Position numbers and translations under genes: made by a program
Shown here: positions 13,174 through 21,010 of the stretch, one piece after another
How the letters are laid out: each line of letters begins with the position of its first letter
Position numbering within the stretch: position 1 is the first letter of the stretch
Virus record (IMG/VR): IMGVR_UViG_3300037258_001226
Coordinates: 1-31,108 of that record
Origin: a virus
DNA length: 31,108 nt
Strand: one strand, 5' to 3'
Notes under the pieces: generated by a model
Seen by the model: only the letters and a program-made list of their open reading frames with translations
Told to the model about the DNA's origin: nothing
Database searches by the model: none

Positions 13174-14412
13174 GTGGCAGTGTTCGGCGGCCCGCGGGCC
13201 GCCCTGGCGCCGGGCCGGGGATACCAGATGTCGGACCGGTTCCGGGACCTGGAGCAGCGGCAGCTCACCTTCATCAGCCCGCCGATCGGCCCGTACACCC
13301 AGGCGCTGCAGGACTACTCGGCCGGTGACCCGGAGGGCGCGCTGCGGCACAGCGCGGTCTGGGCCTGCTCGGACCTGATCGCTTCGACGATGGCGATGCT
13401 CACGCCCTGGGCGATGGAAGGCCCGGCGGTCGGTGTGGGCCAGTCGGCCCGCCTGGCCAACCAGCCGCAGATGCTGACCCAGCCCGGGTCGGACGCCGAC
13501 ATCTACGACTTCCTGTACATGGGCACCATGAGCGCCTGCCTCAAGGGCAACCAGTGGGGCCAGGTCGCTGCCCGCAACAAGCTGATGTACCCGACCCAGG
13601 TCGAGCTGGAGAACCCGGGCGTCGTCCGGACCCGCCGCCGGCAGGACGGCACATACGAGACCCGGTTCCGCAACGAGGTCATCCCGCCGGAGAATCTCTG
13701 GCACAAGGCGATGTTCCGGATGCCGGGCTCGCCGGTCGGCATGTCACCGATCGAGTACGCCTCGCGGGCCACCCGGCTGGGCCTGTCGGCCGAGGAGTTC
13801 GGCTCGCAGTACTTCATGGACGGCGGCCACCCGTCCGGGCTGCTGACCAACGAGAAGGTCAGCGAGGTGGACCTGAAGGACGCCCGGACGCTGAAGGACC
13901 GGTTCATGGCAGCGCTGCACGCCAGCCGCGAGCCGGTGGTGCTGGGCGGCGGCTGGAAGTACGACCAGATCCAGATCAAACCGGACGAGTCCCAGTTCCT
14001 GGACACCCAGAAGCTGTCCGACGGCAAGGCCTGCCGGTTCATGCGGGTCGCCCCAGAAATGGTCGGCTGCTCCTCGGAGGGCTCGTCGATCACCTACGCC
14101 AACGTCGAGGAACGGGCGCTGGGGTTCCTGACCTACACGATGTTCCGCTGGATCAAGCGGTGGGAGATGTGGCTCGGCGCGACCCAGCCGCCCGGGATCT
14201 ACGTGAAGTTTGACCTGGACGCACTGCTGCGCGTCGACTACCTGACGCTGTGGCAGGGCCTGCACATGGCGGTCGGGTCGCGGGTCATCACCCAGGACGA
14301 GGCACGGGAGATCGTCGACCGGGCGCCGCTGACCGCGGAGCAGAAAGAGCAGATCGACGCGCTGGTCACGCCGATCCCGCCGCCAATCGCAGGACCCAGG
14401 GCAGGGAGCTGA
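13174..14412 (+). CDS. Portal protein (HK97 family)
   Basis: A 412-residue protein starting at GTG one base after the previous stop. Features of HK97-type portals include HSAVWACSDLIASTMAML near the N-terminus, YDFLYMGTMSACLKGNQWG, the loop IPPENLWHKAMFRMPGSPVG followed by SPIEYASRATRLG, then LLTNEKVSE and VVLGGGWKYDQI. A C-terminal EEQ-type helix (LTAEQKEQID) follows. The portal forms the dodecameric ring through which the terminase drives DNA. It lies between terminase and protease, the standard order. The first ~20 residues are poorly conserved-looking, so the exact start is less certain. Confidence 0.92.
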   Translation: MAVFGGPRAALAPGRGYQMSDRFRDLEQRQLTFISPPIGPYTQALQDYSAGDPEGALRHSAVWACSDLIASTMAMLTPWAMEGPAVGVGQSARLANQPQMLTQPGSDADIYDFLYMGTMSACLKGNQWGQVAARNKLMYPTQVELENPGVVRTRRRQDGTYETRFRNEVIPPENLWHKAMFRMPGSPVGMSPIEYASRATRLGLSAEEFGSQYFMDGGHPSGLLTNEKVSEVDLKDARTLKDRFMAALHASREPVVLGGGWKYDQIQIKPDESQFLDTQKLSDGKACRFMRVAPEMVGCSSEGSSITYANVEERALGFLTYTMFRWIKRWEMWLGATQPPGIYVKFDLDALLRVDYLTLWQGLHMAVGSRVITQDEAREIVDRAPLTAEQKEQIDALVTPIPPPIAGPRAGS

Positions 14413-14414
14413 TC

Positions 14415-15656
14415 ATGGAACACAGGTGGAACGGGCCCGCGCAGGTCAAGGCCCTGGGCGATGACCCGACGCCGGCGCAGATCAATGCGCTGTTCGCCAT
14501 CCCGGGCGCCACGAAGTCCGACAGCTCACTGCCGCACCACGACGTGTCCGGCGGGAAGGTCGGCGCCGCGGACAAGGACGGGTGCACCGCGGCGATCGGC
14601 GCGCTGAACGGCGCGCAGGGCGGCGTCTCCGCTACCCAGGCGCAGAAGAACCGCGCCTACAGCCACCTGGCCAGCCACCTGCGCGCTATGGGCGAGACCC
14701 CGCCGGACAAGCAGTTCGGTGCCGACCGCGGCGCCCTGGAGCTCCGCCAGCAGCGGCGCCTCTCGATGCGGTGCGTGCCCGAGCGGCTGTCGCTGAACTT
14801 CAGCGGTGCCGGGCTGGGCATGGAGGTCCGCGCCAAGGCGAACGGCACCGGCGGCACCATGTTCCACTTCACCGGCTACGCCGCGGTGTTCGACCACCCG
14901 TTCGAGATGTGGGACTGGTGGGGTGACCCGTTCACCGAGGTCGTCAACCCGGGCGCGTTCACCCGGACCCTGGCCAACGGCTGCGACGTGCCGTTCCTCA
15001 TCGGCCACGACAGCGCCGGGATCCCGATGGCCCGGACCAAGTCCGGGACGATGACCCTCGGCCAGGACACCCATGGTCTGTGGGTCGACGTGCCCAGCCT
15101 CGACGGCTCCCGCGACGACGTCCGCGCCCTGGCCTCCGCGGTCGAGCGCGGCGACATGGACGAGATGTCCTGCGCGTTCAGCGTGCTGCAGCAGATCTGG
15201 TCACCGGACTACGAGCAGCGCAACATCGTCGAGATGGACCTGCACAAGGGCGACGTCTCCGCCGTGGTGTTCGGCGCCAATGACGGCACCGCCGGGTCGT
15301 CGATGCTGCCCGCCGAGCAGCTGCAGCTGCGCCGGCCCACCGGCGTGCGGCAGCGCGGCCACGGTGAGCGGCGGGCCGCGTTCGAGGCCGATACCACCGA
15401 CGCCCCGGACTACAACCCGGCGCCCCACGCGGCCGACGGCGAGCTGCAGTGCCCATCGCCGGACTGCACCGTCGAAGGCGGTGCGATGAACAGCCCGGAC
15501 GCGAAGAACTGCGACCAGTGCGGGGCGCCGCTGTATGACGAGGACGGGCTGATCGAGGTCGACGACCAGGGCGTCACCGAGGAGCTGGAAGGCGCCGACG
15601 CCCAGGCGCTGGGCCTGCGGCGGCGCCGGCTCGAACTGCTCAAGGTCGCCGGGTAA
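14415..15656 (+). CDS. Prohead protease with extra N- and C-terminal domains
   Basis: A 413-residue protein; ATG at 14415 follows GGGAGCT two bases after the portal stop. Residues ~35-100 (LPHHDVSGGKVG, CTAAIGALNGAQGG, SHLASHLRAMGETPP) form a small domain often fused to such proteases. The S78-type protease follows: FTGYAAVFDHPFE (~152-164), FTEVVNPGAF, VPFLIGHDS (His ~198) and DEMSCAFSV (Ser ~252), giving the His/Ser part of the triad. The C-terminal ~60 residues hold a zinc ribbon (CPSPDCTVEG..CDQCGAPLY) and acidic residues. It trims scaffold and capsid during maturation. Longer than the typical ~200-residue member because of the fused domains. Confidence 0.88.
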   Translation: MEHRWNGPAQVKALGDDPTPAQINALFAIPGATKSDSSLPHHDVSGGKVGAADKDGCTAAIGALNGAQGGVSATQAQKNRAYSHLASHLRAMGETPPDKQFGADRGALELRQQRRLSMRCVPERLSLNFSGAGLGMEVRAKANGTGGTMFHFTGYAAVFDHPFEMWDWWGDPFTEVVNPGAFTRTLANGCDVPFLIGHDSAGIPMARTKSGTMTLGQDTHGLWVDVPSLDGSRDDVRALASAVERGDMDEMSCAFSVLQQIWSPDYEQRNIVEMDLHKGDVSAVVFGANDGTAGSSMLPAEQLQLRRPTGVRQRGHGERRAAFEADTTDAPDYNPAPHAADGELQCPSPDCTVEGGAMNSPDAKNCDQCGAPLYDEDGLIEVDDQGVTEELEGADAQALGLRRRRLELLKVAG

Positions 15657-15686
15657 TTGACCATCGAACACACGTTCACCTATCCT
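15657..15686 (+). promoter_or_regulatory. Sigma-70-type promoter before the major capsid gene
   Basis: TTGACC (15657-15662), 18 bases, then TATCCT (15681-15686): close to the -35 and -10 consensus with workable spacing. It sits right after the protease stop and ~150 bases upstream of the capsid start, where high expression is needed. Confidence 0.6.
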
Positions 15687-15783
15687 GACCTCGTTACGGG
15701 CAAGATCGGACAGTCCCGCTAGCGCCAGGAACGCAGGCCCGCAGCTCTCCGCCAGGACGGCTGCACCCCGCTAACTGCCGCTG

Positions 15784-15830
15784 CACACGAGATGACGCGC
15801 CCACGTCGGTGCTGCCTCGTGTGAAGGGGA
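15784..15830 (+). promoter_or_regulatory. Leader hairpin abutting the capsid ribosome site
   Basis: CACACGAG (15784-15791) pairs with CTCGTGTG (15816-15823), enclosing a smaller GACG/CGTC stem. The hairpin's right arm ends exactly where the AAGGGGA ribosome site (15824-15830) begins. It may control or stabilise translation of the capsid mRNA. The leader from 15687 to 15838 holds no other convincing gene. Confidence 0.4.
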
Positions 15831-15838
15831 CTACTCCC

Positions 15839-17563
15839 GTGGACAAGCTGATCCAGCAGCTGGAAGCCAACCGCGCCGCCGCTGCCGAACGGCGCAACGC
15901 CCTCCTGAAGACCGCCGAGGACAACATCGCCGGCGACACCAAGGAGAAGCTCGACGCCCACAACGGTGCGATGGAATCGCTCAAGGCCGCCGGCGTGGAG
16001 ATCGCCGAGATCGACGACCGGCTGAAGGACCTGCGTGAGCAGCGGGACCGCGAGGCCCGGGCCGCGGACCTGCGCAAGGGCGACCCGGCCGACGTCGACG
16101 GCCGCGCCAAGGTCACGGTCGGCGCCGAGCCGATGCAGTACGGCGAGGGCTCCGGCCACTCGTACTTCCTGGACCAGGCCCGCGTCCACTTCCGCAAGGG
16201 CGACGGCGACGGCGGCTGGCAGCAGGCCACGCAGCGGCAGGAACGCCACGAGGCCGAGCTCCGTGTCGAGATGCCCCAGCGGCAGGAGAAGCGCCAGCGC
16301 GCCGCGGACAAGCGGCTGGAGGGCGTCCTGGCCGGTGAGGGCTACGGGTCCAGCCCGCGTGAGCGGCGGGCCGCGCGGCTGGAGCGCCGCACCTACGAGC
16401 GGTTCCTCGCCGGTGGCGGGCAGGTCTACGAGAAGCGGATCATCTCCCGGACCGACGGCCAGGGCGGCTACGAGGTGCCGCCGCTGTGGCTGGTCGACGA
16501 GTACATCGAGTACCTGCGGGCGGGCCGCACGATGGCTGACCTGTGGCACAACTTCCCGCTGCCGACCGGCACGGACTCGATCAACATCCCGCGGCTGACC
16601 CTCGGCACCGCGACGGGCACGCAGCCCGGCGACGGCGCCCCGGTGCCCGGCCGCGAAATCACCGACAACTTCGTGCAGGCCCGCGTCATGACCGTCGCCG
16701 GCCAGCAGGACGCGGCCATGCAGATCCTCGACCAGTCCCCGCTGAACTATGACGAGATCATCTTCGGCGACCTGACCGCGGACTACAACATGCAGGTCTC
16801 CGCCCAGCTGATGCTCGGTGCCGGGTTCCCGCAGCTCAACGGCCTGTACCAGACCGGTGTGCTCGGCACCTCCGTTGGCAAGTCCACTAGCGGGTTCATC
16901 ACCCAGGCGACCGGCACCACGACCGCCCAGTGGACCGGCGCGGCCAGCGTCTACACCGCGGCGGCGCAGCTGGTCTCCCAGCTGTCCCGCAACCGGTTCC
17001 TGCCGCCCACCGGGCTCGTCACCAACCCCGCGGTCTGGTACGCCATGAACGCCGCGACCGACACCCAGGGCCGGCCCCTGGTCGTGCCGGTGCAGCAGGG
17101 CGCGAACTTCAACCAGGCCGCGGCCGCCGACACCGGCGCGCAGACCGAGGGCCTGGTCGGGCACATCCTGTCGCAGCCGTGGTGGATCGACCCGAACATC
17201 CCGCTGACCTTCGGCGGGACCGGCGCGACGCAGCCGTACATCGGGGCGATCTCCAACGGGCACACCGCCCCGTTCGACGGTTCCGGCGGCACCAGCACGA
17301 ACGCGAACGTCTTCACCCCGCTGATCGCCGCGCGGTGGGCCGACCTGTTCTTCTGGGAAGGCGACATGCGGACCCGGGTGCTGCAGGAGGTGCTCAGCTC
17401 CACCCTGGCCGTCCGCTTCCAGGTGTACGCCTACTGCGCGTCCATGCCGAACCGGTACCAGGACGCCAGCGGCAACCTCGTCTCCTACGGCAACGCCAAC
17501 TCCGTCGGCACCCTCGGCGCGGCCCTGTCCCAGGGCACCGCCGGCGGCCTCATCAACTTCTGA
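15839..17563 (+). CDS. Major capsid protein (HK97 fold) with N-terminal scaffold domain
   Basis: A 574-residue protein; GTG at 15839 lies 8 bases after AAGGGGA, preferred to GTG at 15809. Residues 1-75 are a charged coiled coil and continue to ~200 as a scaffold-like delta domain that the protease would remove. From ~205 the HK97 fold begins: RTDGQGGYEVPPLWLVDEYIEYL region, then GRTMADLWHNFPLPTGTDSI, VAGQQDAAMQILDQSP and a C-terminal ALWADLF-like AARWADLFFWEGDMRTRVLQ. It builds the icosahedral shell. Expressed from its own candidate promoter. Confidence 0.92.
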   Translation: MDKLIQQLEANRAAAAERRNALLKTAEDNIAGDTKEKLDAHNGAMESLKAAGVEIAEIDDRLKDLREQRDREARAADLRKGDPADVDGRAKVTVGAEPMQYGEGSGHSYFLDQARVHFRKGDGDGGWQQATQRQERHEAELRVEMPQRQEKRQRAADKRLEGVLAGEGYGSSPRERRAARLERRTYERFLAGGGQVYEKRIISRTDGQGGYEVPPLWLVDEYIEYLRAGRTMADLWHNFPLPTGTDSINIPRLTLGTATGTQPGDGAPVPGREITDNFVQARVMTVAGQQDAAMQILDQSPLNYDEIIFGDLTADYNMQVSAQLMLGAGFPQLNGLYQTGVLGTSVGKSTSGFITQATGTTTAQWTGAASVYTAAAQLVSQLSRNRFLPPTGLVTNPAVWYAMNAATDTQGRPLVVPVQQGANFNQAAAADTGAQTEGLVGHILSQPWWIDPNIPLTFGGTGATQPYIGAISNGHTAPFDGSGGTSTNANVFTPLIAARWADLFFWEGDMRTRVLQEVLSSTLAVRFQVYAYCASMPNRYQDASGNLVSYGNANSVGTLGAALSQGTAGGLINF

Positions 17564-17603
17564 CCTGCCCAAATCCTGAACGGCTAAGGGAGAGGAACTC
17601 CAC

Positions 17604-18242
17604 ATGTCTGATCTGGCTTCGGGCCGGTACCCGGACAGCTTCGAGGAATGGGTCCTGGACGGGATGCCCACCCCGCCGGCCCGCCACGGGCTGGTCAAGT
17701 CCGTCGGCGCCGGCAACGGCGGCGCGACCCTGATCAGCACCACCCTGTACGTGTTCCCGTTCATCGCCCAGGCCGGGGACATCTTCAAGTTCGTCAACTT
17801 CATGATCAAGACCCAGGTCACCGCCACCGGCACCCATTCCTGGAACGCGGTCTACAACGGCGTGGGCACCGGCGCGGCGCTGCTGGGCCAGACCGCTGAC
17901 ACCCCGGCCGGCTACGCGCCGGGCGCGACGAAGCTGTCGCTGGCCACCACGGTGCAGAACGTCGGCACGGTCGGCACCCCGCAGGGCCCGTCGACCCCGG
18001 CGATCGTCCCGCAGGGCGCGCAGGTATGGGGCTTCGCGTTCTACTACTCCGGGTCCGGGACCGGGTCCGTGCTGGACGCGGCCGCCGCGGCGGGCAGCCT
18101 CGCGGGCGAGCAGCTGCTCACCGGGCAGGCCGCGCTGTGCAGCACGGCGACGGTGGCCGCGACAGCGACCGCCCCGGCGGTGCTGCCGACGATGGCCGCA
18201 GCGTCGTTCGCCTACCCGCTGTTCGCCCTGACCTACTCCTGA
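17604..18242 (+). CDS. Hypothetical virion protein, possible head decoration
   Basis: A 212-residue protein with a strong AAGGGAGAGGA ribosome site. It is rich in Gly, Ala and Thr and appears all-beta (STTLYVFPFIAQAGDIFKF, FVNFMIKTQVTATGTHSWN, GAQVWGFAFYYSGSGTGS). Its place immediately after the capsid gene, and its beta-sandwich look, suggest a capsid decoration or head fibre protein. That is inference from position; I recognise no family. The stop overlaps the next ATG (TGATG). Confidence 0.7.
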   Translation: MSDLASGRYPDSFEEWVLDGMPTPPARHGLVKSVGAGNGGATLISTTLYVFPFIAQAGDIFKFVNFMIKTQVTATGTHSWNAVYNGVGTGAALLGQTADTPAGYAPGATKLSLATTVQNVGTVGTPQGPSTPAIVPQGAQVWGFAFYYSGSGTGSVLDAAAAAGSLAGEQLLTGQAALCSTATVAATATAPAVLPTMAAASFAYPLFALTYS

Positions 18243-18502
18243 TGATCCGCGCGGGTGTGCTCGGCCAGCTGCAGCGGGACCTGCAGCAGGCGGAGAGCTG
18301 CTTTGAGTACGCCCGCGCGGAGCAGCTCCGCGCCCAGATCAGCCAGCTGTCCGCCGGGACAGCTGCCAGCCCCTCGAAGGAGACCACCCATGGGACCAGG
18401 ACAGATCGTGGACGAACTGAAGGCCTACCTGCAGCACGGCGAGCAGCTGCTCACCAGCCACGTGCCCGGGCTCGCCGAGTGGGCGGCGAAGGCGGAAGCT
18501 GA
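18242..18502 (+). CDS. Small coiled-coil protein with overlapping 3' end
   Basis: An 86-residue frame starting at an ATG that shares a base with the previous stop. The first ~42 residues (VLGQLQRDLQQAESCFEYAR, then AEQLRAQISQLSAG) are a charged coiled coil familiar from small proteins in actinophage head operons. The rest overlaps the next gene by 113 bases in a different frame and is Arg-rich low-complexity sequence, so the native stop may have been lost. The N-terminal half is the credible part. Confidence 0.5.
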   Translation: MIRAGVLGQLQRDLQQAESCFEYARAEQLRAQISQLSAGTAASPSKETTHGTRTDRGRTEGLPAARRAAAHQPRARARRVGGEGGS

Positions 18503-18713
18503 CCCGCTCGTCCAGGCGGCGCTCAGCCTCGTCGTCCCGCCCGCGACCAAGGTCATGCTGGCCAGCCTGCTGAAGTCCGTCGAGGCCGACGTGGCCCAGG
18601 TCGAGGCCACCGCCAGGGCCGAAGCGGAAGCCGCGGCCGAGGCCGCCCAGAAGGCCGCCACCGACCTGGCCGTGCCGGGCCCGGACGGTGCCCCGGCTGA
18701 AGCCGTCAGCTAG
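18390..18713 (+). CDS. Hypothetical helical protein in head operon
   Basis: A 107-residue protein with a GAAGGAG ribosome site 7 bases before the ATG. It is almost wholly helical: IVDELKAYLQHGEQLLTSHV, LAEWAAKAEADPLVQAAL, a short hydrophobic segment (SLVVPPATKVMLASLL), then a long Ala/Glu/Lys helix (VEATARAEAEAAAEAAQKAA). It may be a structural or assembly protein; no family recognised. Sits among head genes on the same transcript. Confidence 0.65.
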   Translation: MGPGQIVDELKAYLQHGEQLLTSHVPGLAEWAAKAEADPLVQAALSLVVPPATKVMLASLLKSVEADVAQVEATARAEAEAAAEAAQKAATDLAVPGPDGAPAEAVS

Positions 18714-18734
18714 CCAGGCAGGAGAACCCCTCAC

Positions 18735-19121
18735 ATGAGCGCACCGGAGAACATCCACGACGAGGTCCTCGACCACCTGGACCGGTCGGTCCGCGAGCGG
18801 CAGTTCGGCGTCAGCTACGGCTACACGGCCACCTGGGCCGTCGCTCGGGTGCAAGGACCGCAGGGACCTGTCCAGGCCCCGGTCTGGACGCTGATGATCA
18901 CCCGCCGGTCCCCGCTGGTCGGCGGCCTGGACCTGCACCACTTCGCGCAGATCGTCGCCGCCCGGCCCACTTTCAGGCAGGTCGACGAGCAGGTAGCCGA
19001 CGGGCTGCGGCAGCTCGCCGGACTGTTCGAGTCGCTGCGGACACCACCGGGCGCCCCGCCGGCCGGGCCAGCGGCGCCACCGTCACCGCTGGCTGTGGCC
19101 AACGGGCGGCGGCACCGATAA
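18735..19121 (+). CDS. Hypothetical protein in head operon
   Basis: A 128-residue protein with an AGGAG ribosome site. It reads NIHDEVLDHLDRSVRERQFGV, then YGYTATWAVARVQGPQGPVQ and APVWTLMITRRSPLVGG, and a C-terminal helix (QVDEQVADGLRQLAGLFESL) before a Pro/Ala-rich tail. An alpha/beta fold is likely. No motif suggests an enzyme. Its position before the head-tail connector suggests a structural or assembly role, unproven. It is followed by an 83-base gap in which I see only a ribosome site. Confidence 0.65.
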   Translation: MSAPENIHDEVLDHLDRSVRERQFGVSYGYTATWAVARVQGPQGPVQAPVWTLMITRRSPLVGGLDLHHFAQIVAARPTFRQVDEQVADGLRQLAGLFESLRTPPGAPPAGPAAPPSPLAVANGRRHR

Positions 19122-19204
19122 CCCCGGGGTGCCCGCCAGGGCCGTTGAGGGGCGGCGCGGGGGGGTGCCCCGGTCCAGGACGAACGAAGGGAAGGTGAGG
19201 GGCG

Positions 19205-20122
19205 ATGCCGGCGACGACGCCGTGGTTCCCGGGCGCGCAGGTGCCCCTCACCTACACCAACACCGGCCCCGACGGCGCCCCGGCCGACGCGTCAGAGGTG
19301 GGCCTGGTCGTGGCCACGGTCATCGCCCCGGACCAGACCACCTCCCAGCCGGATGTCTCCCACACCGGCAGCGCCGGCTCCGGCCAGTACAAGGCCTCGT
19401 ACACCACCACCCAGCCCGGGCACCACATCGTGGTCTGGGTCTGCACCGACGCCACCGTGCCGGGCGCGTTCTCCGACAGCTTCGAGGTCCAGCCGGGCGC
19501 CGACGCCACGATCGTGTCGCAGGCCGAGGCCAAGGAGATCCTGCACCAGACCGCGACCACCGCCAACGACGCGAAGATCGCGGGCTACAACGCGTCGGTC
19601 ACGAACTGGGTCGAGTACGTCTGCGGGCCGGTCATCGTGCAGACCGTCGTGGAGAAGCTCCCGGCCCGCGGCGTGATGCAGGTGCTGTCCAGGCCACCGG
19701 TGATGCAGCTGCTGCCGTGGACCACCATCCCGGACGACCTGGCCGCCGCGGCCGGGTTCACCGTCCCGGACCCGCCGTCGCCGATGTTCCCGTCGATGAT
19801 CTTCGGTGTCCCCTACGCGCTGGACCAGCTGGGCTGCGACACCACGCGGGGCATCGTCACCCACACCTCCGGGCTGCCGTTCATCTACGGGTCCTACTAC
19901 TGGCAGTACCAGGCGGGCCGGCCCATCATCCCGGCGTGCATCTACGAGGCCTCGAAGATCGTTCTCAAGCACCTGTACTACGTCGAGGCCGGCGGCACCG
20001 GCTCGGGCACCGGATCCGGTGACGAAGAGACCACGGCCACCCCGTTCGGGTTCAGCGTGCCGAACCGGGCCATCGAGCTGCTGCTCCCGGAGATGGCCGC
20101 GTCCCGGATGGTGGCGCTGTGA
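19205..20122 (+). CDS. Head-tail connector (gp6-like) with N-terminal beta domain
   Basis: A 305-residue protein; the ATG follows GGTGAGGGG. Residues ~1-98 are an Ig-like beta domain (PLTYTNTGPDGAPADAS, GQYKASYTTTQPGHHIVVWV). Residues ~100-270 match the gp6-type connector pattern: SQAEAKEILHQTATTANDAK, WVEYVCGPVIVQTVVEKLP, GIVTHTSGLPFIYGSYYWQY, then QAGRPIIPACIYEASKIVLKH, with the characteristic YxAG..iP..i..A..i...hL ending. It would attach below the portal as an adaptor ring. The stop overlaps the next start (GTGA at 20119-20122). Confidence 0.78.
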   Translation: MPATTPWFPGAQVPLTYTNTGPDGAPADASEVGLVVATVIAPDQTTSQPDVSHTGSAGSGQYKASYTTTQPGHHIVVWVCTDATVPGAFSDSFEVQPGADATIVSQAEAKEILHQTATTANDAKIAGYNASVTNWVEYVCGPVIVQTVVEKLPARGVMQVLSRPPVMQLLPWTTIPDDLAAAAGFTVPDPPSPMFPSMIFGVPYALDQLGCDTTRGIVTHTSGLPFIYGSYYWQYQAGRPIIPACIYEASKIVLKHLYYVEAGGTGSGTGSGDEETTATPFGFSVPNRAIELLLPEMAASRMVAL

Positions 20123-20499
20123 ACCCGTGGCAGGCGTTCTTCGGCTGGCCGGACGGCGGGGTCTGGGCCAACATCCTGGCCTGGGTCATCGGCCTGGTCC
20201 TCGCCGGAGCGTGCGGGTGGCTGTTCCGCGACCACATCGGCCGGCACCTGGCCGCGTGGCTGCACCACCACCACCAGGCCCACCTCGGCCGGCTGGCGGC
20301 CGACGCGCCGGTAAGGGCAGGTGCCGGCAGCAACCCGGCTGAGGGTTTGACAGCAGACGCGGCGGCCCCGGCCACCGCGGAGCGCGTGGTCCCGTCATCC
20401 ACATCATCAAGGCCGACCCAGCCGACCCGGACTTCCAGCACAAGTTCGACATCTGGTTCCGGTCCTACCTGCGCCGGCACGGCATCGGGCGGGGGCTGA
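20119..20499 (+). CDS. Small single-pass membrane protein, zero-frame product
   Basis: GTG start in a GTGA overlap. Residues 1-35 (MNPWQAFFGWPDGGVW, then ANILAWVIGLVLAGACGWLF) form one transmembrane segment, followed by a His-rich basic stretch. Small membrane proteins with this FxGWPDGGVW start are familiar in actinophage head-tail regions. After about residue 77 the zero frame becomes a Ser/Thr repeat that looks out of frame, while the -1 frame looks coding. A GGGTTTG heptamer sits at that point (see next entry), so the real full-length product is probably 128 residues made by -1 frameshifting. Confidence 0.6.
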   Translation: MNPWQAFFGWPDGGVWANILAWVIGLVLAGACGWLFRDHIGRHLAAWLHHHHQAHLGRLAADAPVRAGAGSNPAEGLTADAAAPATAERVVPSSTSSRPTQPTRTSSTSSTSGSGPTCAGTASGGG

Positions 20500-20504
20500 T
20501 GTGA
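20343..20504 (+). CDS. Probable -1 frameshift extension of the small membrane protein
   Basis: GGGTTTG at 20343-20349 is a canonical X-XXY-YYZ slippery heptamer in the zero frame (GGT TTG). Nine bases later a hairpin can form (20359-20378, 9-bp arms with one mismatch). Slipping -1 reads from GAC at 20349 to TGA at 20502-20504 and adds 51 residues, including PVIHIIKADPADPDFQ and HKFDIWFRSYLRRHGIGRG. This frame has no start codon of its own after its upstream TGA. Its stop forms a GTGA overlap with the next gene, unlike the zero-frame stop. A sequencing error or decayed gene is the alternative. Confidence 0.6.
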   Translation, partial: GFDSRRGGPGHRGARGPVIHIIKADPADPDFQHKFDIWFRSYLRRHGIGRGLM

Positions 20505-20998
20505 CCACCACCGACCTGGTCGCCGACGTCGCCGACTACCTGGTGGACCAGTGCACGGCCAGCTCGGCGCTGAAGGCGCTGGGCGTGCTGGTGTGCGACG
20601 GCCCGCAGCCCGCTGGGGTGACCACCGGCGCCGAGCAGGTCCTGTGGATCGGCCACAACCCGAAGGCACCCGAACAGGAGTTCGGCAAGGCCGAGCAGGG
20701 CTTCGCATTCCTCGCGGCCAGCACCCGGGACGAGGCCGCCACCATCACCTGCACGGCGAAGCACTGGACCGGCGACACCGCCATGCGGGTCCACCGGGAC
20801 GGCTGCAAGGCCATCGTCGCCGTGGTCGAGGAGCTGCTGCGCGGCGGCGGCGCGAACCCGGGCCCCGGCGACTCCACGATGGACGGCCTCGTCCAGTGGT
20901 CGGAGTTCACCGAGGCGGCCTGGTGGCAGTCCCTGGCCGGCGGCGGCGCCGAGGCCTACTGCGCGTTCGACATCAGCTACTTCGCCCGGCTCACCTAG
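20501..20998 (+). CDS. Putative neck or tail-completion protein
   Basis: A 165-residue protein starting at GTG. It reads LVADVADYLVDQCTASSALK, then QVLWIGHNPKAPEQEFGKAE and ITCTAKHWTGDTAMRVHRDG, and CKAIVAVVEELLRG, ending in an aromatic beta segment (AYCAFDISYFARLT). The mixed fold with an N-terminal helix and C-terminal beta strands, and the place between connector and tail tube, fit a tail terminator or head-tail joining protein. Assignment rests mostly on position. Confidence 0.65.
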   Translation: MTTTDLVADVADYLVDQCTASSALKALGVLVCDGPQPAGVTTGAEQVLWIGHNPKAPEQEFGKAEQGFAFLAASTRDEAATITCTAKHWTGDTAMRVHRDGCKAIVAVVEELLRGGGANPGPGDSTMDGLVQWSEFTEAAWWQSLAGGGAEAYCAFDISYFARLT

Positions 20999-21010
20999 GA
21001 GAGGCCGTCC

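Noticed and set aside
15719-17833. 704-residue minus-strand frame opposite the capsid gene
   Set aside because: Antisense open frames are common in high-G+C coding DNA; no motif, and the + strand encodes a clear HK97 capsid protein.
20347-20352. TTGACA as a -35 promoter element inside the membrane-protein gene
   Set aside because: No -10-like sequence lies 16-19 bases downstream in the GC-rich stretch; the bases belong to the slippery site region instead.
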